The translations under genes were made by a program, and so were the position numbers. A stretch of DNA of 43,090 nucleotides, taken from Patescibacteria group bacterium. Its GTDB lineage: Bacteria; Patescibacteriota; Dojkabacteria; JAHIVN01. Under the pieces are notes generated by a model, which saw only the letters and a program-made list of their open reading frames with translations, was not told where the DNA came from and searched no databases. The stretch spans positions 1 to 43,090 of the forward strand of contig JAHIVN010000136.1 in NCBI GenBank assembly GCA_018816645.1, in the 5' to 3' direction. Below, piece by piece: positions 38,434 through 43,090 of the stretch (positions are counted from its first letter, which is position 1; each line of letters begins with the position of its first letter).

Positions 38434-39012
38434 CTAATCAAAGAGCAATTTGTTAATACCAGATAGATATTTCTTATCATAGTAAGCACTTAGAAACTCA
38501 TACATCAAGCTTTGTGGGTCGTATTGCCTATTGTAGACTAGGGCTAGAAGTTTGTCCAATGTTAATTTGTGAATACAGATACTTTCACCAGAATCAGTTC
38601 TTGGTTTAACTTTCCTAGTGCAATTTTTTGCAATAAAAGCATATACGAAATATTCCATTTTAGAAGCCGGCTGGAAAGTCTTCCACAATTCGATTTTCTC
38701 TGGAACAAAGCCAGTTTCTTCTCGAAGTTCTCTGAGAGAAGCATTCTTAGGTGACTCTCCATCATTCACGCGGCCTCCAGGAAAGGAGTAAAAGGGATGT
38801 TTGTTTGGCTGCTTCTGTTCTAGGAATAGTATTTTCTTATCAGTGGTTGTAGGGATGACTATGACAGAATTTTTTCTCTTCAACATCTCAAAAGTAGAAT
38901 ATGATCCGTCATACAAACGCTGCTGCCAGTGGTAGACATCAAATAAAATTCCTTTGAAAACCTTTTTCGCACTTTCAGGCATATTCGATTTTCTCTGAAT
39001 GATATTTTTCAC
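38434..39012 (-). CDS. NUDIX hydrolase
   Basis: 192 aa from a GTG at 39012; ATG at residue 11 is an equally good start. The Nudix box is exact: Gly80-x5-Glu86-x7-Arg94-Glu-Leu-x-Glu98-Glu99-x-Gly101, fitting GX5EX7REUXEEXGU. N-terminal strands (FKGILFDVYHWQQRLYDGSYSTFEML) match the ADP-ribose pyrophosphatase subgroup, which is the most likely activity: hydrolysis of nucleoside diphosphate-linked molecules with Mg2+. Other NDP-sugar substrates are possible. First gene of the minus-strand group that continues into the anchored surface protein and trxB. Confidence 0.93.
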   Translation of the reverse strand: MKNIIQRKSNMPESAKKVFKGILFDVYHWQQRLYDGSYSTFEMLKRKNSVIVIPTTTDKKILFLEQKQPNKHPFYSFPGGRVNDGESPKNASLRELREETGFVPEKIELWKTFQPASKMEYFVYAFIAKNCTRKVKPRTDSGESICIHKLTLDKLLALVYNRQYDPQSLMYEFLSAYYDKKYLSGINKLLFD

Positions 39013-39069
39013 CTTTTTACGACTTCTATTACTACATTATAGAGACAAAGAGTGGGGATAACAAGAAGG

Positions 39070-39120
39070 AACAGCATATAGCGTACGGTATATAGCTTAC
39101 AGCATACGGAATACAGGCAT
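39070..39120. repeat. Degenerate tandem words upstream of the NUDIX gene
   Basis: Recurring agcatatagc, gtatatagc and agcatacgg units. It is the same kind of drifting short repeat as in other spacers; no ORF in 39013-39217. Confidence 0.35.
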
Positions 39121-39217
39121 CTGTTTAGAGTTTTCTCATATTTATGAAATGCAGTTTTTTTTAAGCTGTGAGACGTATTGTTTTCTGATCTAGTTCAAAA
39201 ATTGTGATCGATAATAA

Positions 39218-39246
39218 TTGACTTGTATAGATCAGGTCCCTATATT
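39218..39246 (+). promoter_or_regulatory. Strong promoter of the giant surface protein gene
   Basis: -35 TTGACT (39218-39223), 17-nt spacer, -10 TATATT (39241-39246). Start about 39253, leader ~26 nt to the ATG at 39279. Confidence 0.7.
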
Positions 39247-39278
39247 ATATTACATTAAATTCGATACGAAAAGAGTTT

Positions 39279-42200
39279 ATGACTCACATAAAACAGATAG
39301 TCAAGCTTTGTGTTGGAATCCTTGGGTTCCTATGTGCTATTGGATGCATAGCTGTTTCTATTGAGAACGATGAAGTTCTTGCTAGTTCGGAGATTACGCT
39401 GGTTCCTATAGCCGATGCTATGGTTCGAGAAGATTATCCGGATAGAAATTACGGAGTTTGGAGTGATATGACCATTGGGAGAAGCTGGAACATGGGAAAT
39501 TACTTTTCGAACTCATTCGCATATATCAAATTTGACTTGAGCCCGCTAAATTCTCAAGTTGTAGTCGAGTCAGCATATCTCGATGTATACCACTATGTAA
39601 GAAGCGACTATGCTTCTGGAGATTATGTTGTCAATGTAGCTAAGGCAAACGGAAGCTGGGGAGAAACAGAGATTACTTGGAATAATAAGCCTTCGTTTTC
39701 CGGTATATATTCAAGCAATGTAATAAGCGGGTACGGGGGCCAATGGTTTAATCCACCGCAGAAGTATACATTTGATGTGACACAGCTGGTGCAAAAATGG
39801 GCCTCTGAAAGTTCAAATCAAGGTATGGTTCTTTACAAAGACAGTGGAAACTATGGGGGTTTTTGGTGCAGCAGGAATTATAATGACAGCACTTGCTTTG
39901 CATCTACACGGCCGAGACTCCGGATTACCTATTCCCAAAATTTCCCGCCAAACATCCCTAAACAAACTTCTCCTCTAAATATGAGTGTGCTGGGTGGTGA
40001 CTCATCATCACTAGGAGCTGAAGTTACTCTGAAGGTTAGTAGTTTAGGTGATTCTGAGGGGAATCTTGAGGGTACGTGGTTTTATTATAAAGACGCAAGA
40101 AGCCAAGAATGGGAGACTTCACCAATACGCACTGGTTCAAAAACAGCTCAATTTACTACATTTCTGCATGATGGAATTTGGTCCTGGAAAGCCCGGTCAA
40201 AAGATAGTATGGGGCTGTGGAGTGATTACTCTCCAACCTTTACATTTACTATAGATACAGCCCCTCCGTCCCGTCCGAATATTATAGCTGAGCCGGAATT
40301 TACTCCGGGAGATCAAAATACGATACTCGTGGAGGCGAGTACTGATGTGCTCTCCAGTAAGATTTACTATCAACTGAACGTATCCGAGGGAGATAACTGT
40401 GATACCAAAGTATCTGAAACTGGCTGGCAGGAAGCAAGAGAATTTAGTGTTTCGGGATTAAAACATAAAGTTTCGTATTGTTACAAAGCAAAAGCACAAG
40501 ACAATATTGGAAATACGACAGAATGGAGCGAAGGGGTGTTGTCATGCCAAGATGCTGTTCTTCCAGAGATAAATGGGATAGGTTTAGATAATAAAGTATT
40601 CAGTCCAAATGATGATGGCTTGTTTGATCAGTCAACTCTTACTTTTCAATTAGAAGAAGATTACCTTGATTACTGGGAAATTCGAATTGTAAATGCAGCT
40701 GGATTAGTTGAAAGATCCGTTCAAGGAAAAGATCTAGAAGGTACTTTTACTTGGGATGGGAAGGACAATGATAACGTAATTGTTTTAGACGGTCCGTATA
40801 AATTTGACCTTACCGTTTTTGATAAGGCTGGGAATAAGACAGAGGAACGAAACCAAGTTGCCACTGTTGATAACCATCCTTCTATACTAAACATTTCACA
40901 ACCAGCAAGCGATACATGGACTAAGGAAGAGTCTATCAAAATTGCAGGGATTACTGATCTTGGAACAGTTTTAAGTATCAACGGACAAGTTTGTGATATT
41001 GATGAGAGTGGAATGTTTGAGGAGACTAAACATCTGGAGCTGGGAATAAATGAATTTTACGTTGAAGCTCTGGATGGTGTTGGGAATTTAAGCAGTGAGA
41101 TAATCTATGTAAATAGAGAAATAGACAACCCTGTGGGTCAATTAACGTTTCCATCTGGAACAATTAATAATAAACAGCCAGAAATGATTTATAGACTGGC
41201 TGATGATACCGATGATTTCCAAAGTGGTGTGGATCCTGATTCTATAAACTTATCAATCACATATCCGAACGGGAGTGAATTACTTTTGATAAGCACGGGT
41301 ACAAATCTACAACCTGATCTTGGAACAGCGATAACAGATTGTCTTTATACTGGTAATCCGCTCTCGGTTGATTGTAATTTTAGATATGTGATCCAGGCTC
41401 CTCTTAGTCAAGATGGTGAGTACAGGACAAAGCTCTATTTCACTGATCTTGCGGGAAATCTGTCTGGTGAAGCAGCACATAATTTTTTCTTAGATTCGAA
41501 AACTTATCTTGTTATTGAAACGCCAAAGAACAATGATTTATTTAGCCACTCAAAGATCACAATACGCGGGCAGGCTGAAAAGGACAGTGTCCTCAGCGTT
41601 AGTGAAAGTAATGACGAGATATCATTTGAAGTGAATGAAGACAGTGAATATGTTTCCGATTGTTCAAACATTAGTAAAGACTCTTTTGGCGGAGAAGTAT
41701 GTGATTTTGGTCTGCTGGACTTTGAGCTGGATGCTGATACTGAGCAAGACACAGATACAGCTAACCAGATAGTATTCACCATAACTGATAAAGCGGGCAA
41801 TAGCCTCAATTTTGCAAGGAACGTATATGTAAACTTATATGCGGTCAATCTATCGATCAGCACAGATTTAGACTACATTTCACCAAATGGGGACGGAAGG
41901 CAGGATGGTCTGTTCTTTTATTCAAAAGCAGTCAGCAGAGAAGAGGATCAAAATCCTGAGGTTATGATTGACTCTTGGATTGTAAGTATCAAGAACGGTC
42001 AAGGAGAACTAGTTAATGAACTTAGCGGGACACTATCTCTTCCTGGAAGTATATACTTTGATGGAAAGGACAGCTTGGGTAATTGGCTAGAAAACGGAGA
42101 GTGCGAGTACTCATTGGGTGTTGTGACGTCGGATGGGATCAAATTTGTTACAGAGGAGAAAATATTTACTGCGACTTCAACACTTGACGGGAAAGTGGTG

Positions 42201-43090
42201 ATTACCAGTCCCAAAGATAACACTGTGACATCTAGGGGAGTTCTCAATATTCAAGGACAAGCTCCTATTGAAACAACTGTTTACGTGTGTGTTGACATGG
42301 TATGGACAAGTGAGGAGTGTGATGACGAGTTGGTTACAAAGGTCGATGAGAATGGTTTCTTTACAGCAATTGTGCCTATATCTAAAAAAGAATCTTATAT
42401 TTGGGCACAAGCAGTGGATCGATTTGGGAATGAAAGTCCTAAAAGCAATGTGATTAAAATTATCCTCGATTTTTCAGAACCTCTGATATCGGTACAGGCA
42501 CTTCCTGCGCTTTGTGGTATAAGTCAGAATATAATCTTTCGGAGTGTTGTAACCCAGAATACAGAAAATGTTCATATGGAATTTGCAGGTTACTCTAATC
42601 TTACGGAACTTCCAGAAAGCTCAGATTGGTACGAAATCGGTGAGCTGAGAGAAGGTTGTGCTCTTGATCAGTGTGTGTGGGACTATAACTGGAAAAGTCC
42701 TGGCTTGACTGGGGGAGTATATGAAATTGAGTTCACGGGTCGGAAGGCAGAGCTTGTGAAAACAATGAGTATCGGTATCAGGGTTGATGGAACAATACCA
42801 GATGTTCCTGTGATTACGAATATTAGGAAGAATGATAATAAAGAAAATCTCAGGCCGATGGATGGGAAATACTATACAAATGACGAAGCCGTAGAGGTAT
42901 CTGGGATCGGAGAGCCACTCACAAAGATAAACTTGGTTGTAAATGGTAAACAGGCTGCGCATGTGAAGGCTGATCCGCTGGGATATTGGTCTCTAGATCT
43001 GGTGTTGGAAGAAAATGCAAATTTACAGGAGTATCTTCTTAGTGCTGGAAGCGTTGATGCAGTGGGCAATGAAAGTGCGTCTTCTATTCC
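39279..43090 (+). CDS. Giant DNRLRE / Ig-like / FSPNGDG surface protein (partial, runs off the right edge)
   Basis: Open from ATG 39279 to the window edge, at least 1270 codons without a stop. Signal sequence/anchor ~5-27. A DNRLRE-type β-sandwich (~35-220) has the 'a.V.e..p..nyG....' opening (ADAMVREDYPDRNYG), WNNKPSFSG and FDVTQLVQKWAS. An Fn3/Ig-like unit (~245-330: WFYYKDARSQEWETSP) follows. FlgD/CHU_C-like modules are marked by FSPNDDGLFD (~441) and ISPNGDGRQDGLFF (~868), each followed by WEIRIVNAAG/WIVSIKNGQG-type strands. Bacterial Ig repeats fill the gaps and the visible end (DEAVEVSGIGEPLTKINL). Likely a cell-surface adhesin or structural protein. Its C-terminal attachment signal lies outside the window. 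Confidence 0.88.
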   Translation, partial: MTHIKQIVKLCVGILGFLCAIGCIAVSIENDEVLASSEITLVPIADAMVREDYPDRNYGVWSDMTIGRSWNMGNYFSNSFAYIKFDLSPLNSQVVVESAYLDVYHYVRSDYASGDYVVNVAKANGSWGETEITWNNKPSFSGIYSSNVISGYGGQWFNPPQKYTFDVTQLVQKWASESSNQGMVLYKDSGNYGGFWCSRNYNDSTCFASTRPRLRITYSQNFPPNIPKQTSPLNMSVLGGDSSSLGAEVTLKVSSLGDSEGNLEGTWFYYKDARSQEWETSPIRTGSKTAQFTTFLHDGIWSWKARSKDSMGLWSDYSPTFTFTIDTAPPSRPNIIAEPEFTPGDQNTILVEASTDVLSSKIYYQLNVSEGDNCDTKVSETGWQEAREFSVSGLKHKVSYCYKAKAQDNIGNTTEWSEGVLSCQDAVLPEINGIGLDNKVFSPNDDGLFDQSTLTFQLEEDYLDYWEIRIVNAAGLVERSVQGKDLEGTFTWDGKDNDNVIVLDGPYKFDLTVFDKAGNKTEERNQVATVDNHPSILNISQPASDTWTKEESIKIAGITDLGTVLSINGQVCDIDESGMFEETKHLELGINEFYVEALDGVGNLSSEIIYVNREIDNPVGQLTFPSGTINNKQPEMIYRLADDTDDFQSGVDPDSINLSITYPNGSELLLISTGTNLQPDLGTAITDCLYTGNPLSVDCNFRYVIQAPLSQDGEYRTKLYFTDLAGNLSGEAAHNFFLDSKTYLVIETPKNNDLFSHSKITIRGQAEKDSVLSVSESNDEISFEVNEDSEYVSDCSNISKDSFGGEVCDFGLLDFELDADTEQDTDTANQIVFTITDKAGNSLNFARNVYVNLYAVNLSISTDLDYISPNGDGRQDGLFFYSKAVSREEDQNPEVMIDSWIVSIKNGQGELVNELSGTLSLPGSIYFDGKDSLGNWLENGECEYSLGVVTSDGIKFVTEEKIFTATSTLDGKVVITSPKDNTVTSRGVLNIQGQAPIETTVYVCVDMVWTSEECDDELVTKVDENGFFTAIVPISKKESYIWAQAVDRFGNESPKSNVIKIILDFSEPLISVQALPALCGISQNIIFRSVVTQNTENVHMEFAGYSNLTELPESSDWYEIGELREGCALDQCVWDYNWKSPGLTGGVYEIEFTGRKAELVKTMSIGIRVDGTIPDVPVITNIRKNDNKENLRPMDGKYYTNDEAVEVSGIGEPLTKINLVVNGKQAAHVKADPLGYWSLDLVLEENANLQEYLLSAGSVDAVGNESASSI

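Noticed and set aside
1-43090. CRISPR array, transposase or integrase genes
   Set aside because: No regularly spaced direct repeats of 25-40 nt, and no transposase, integrase or Cas protein motifs in any frame I read.

Overview
This AT-rich window reads like a genome segment of a Candidate Phyla Radiation (Patescibacteria-type) bacterium. Genes are tightly packed on both strands, Shine-Dalgarno sites are mostly absent, and many proteins have a single membrane anchor plus a low-complexity extracellular or cytoplasmic stretch. The gene mix is typical of that group: LCP protein, GT-C transferase, SGNH hydrolases, an UPF0251 gene beside a glycine/zinc-ribbon protein, and very large Ig-like surface proteins. 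TGA behaves as an ordinary stop (for example at the end of the SDR gene), which argues against the Gracilibacteria/SR1 code. Dojkabacteria (WS6) or a relative is my guess; no marker gene here proves it.

Layout. 1-1.8 kb: end of a membrane gene, then a minus-strand VOC / small membrane protein / anchored SGNH-like run. 1.9-2.8 kb: an unrecognised plus-strand gene with an ambiguous start. 2.8-6.3 kb: a minus-strand operon of ABC-F ATPase, APH-type phosphotransferase and SDR. It has a strong promoter and a 168-nt leader with a short upstream ORF and two mutually exclusive hairpins. 6.3-8 kb: sparse DNA with a tiny membrane ORF, a DUF3795 gene, tRNA-Gln(CTG) and tRNA-like debris. 8-10 kb: RNase HI and an LCP cell-envelope protein. 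10-19 kb: two paralogous ABC-2 permease pairs with no ATPase, enclosing a SAM methyltransferase, a possible TraB-like protein, a convergent DUF5677-like/HEPN-like pair, tRNA-Ser(GGA) with a decayed copy beside it, and a histidine phosphatase.

19-25 kb: a Dda/RecD-like helicase directly followed by a BadF-type kinase lacking its N-terminus, a small membrane protein, and a minus-strand operon (glycine/zinc-ribbon protein, UPF0251, SGNH hydrolase) behind a promoter with two identical-pattern palindromic operators. A GT-C membrane glycosyltransferase follows. 25-31.4 kb: an anchored surface protein with a caspase-fold His/Cys peptidase module, a PNPOx-like flavoprotein, a secreted glutaredoxin-like protein beside a CcdA/DsbD-like electron carrier, a membrane protein with a long Lys/Pro/Glu tail, and a cupin. 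31.4-39 kb: a TldD/TldE peptidase operon, an XRE regulator with a palindrome at its promoter, thioredoxin reductase with partner genes, an anchored surface protein and a NUDIX hydrolase. 39.3 kb to the end: the first ~1270 residues of a giant DNRLRE/Ig/FSPNGDG surface protein.

Several spacers hold short GC-rich palindromes and drifting short tandem words. One palindrome of this kind lies inside a coding sequence and another inside a tRNA remnant. The strongest leads for something undescribed are the ABC-F leader (6114-6316), the double operator at 23258-23309, the headless kinase at 20253-21065 and the tRNA remnants.
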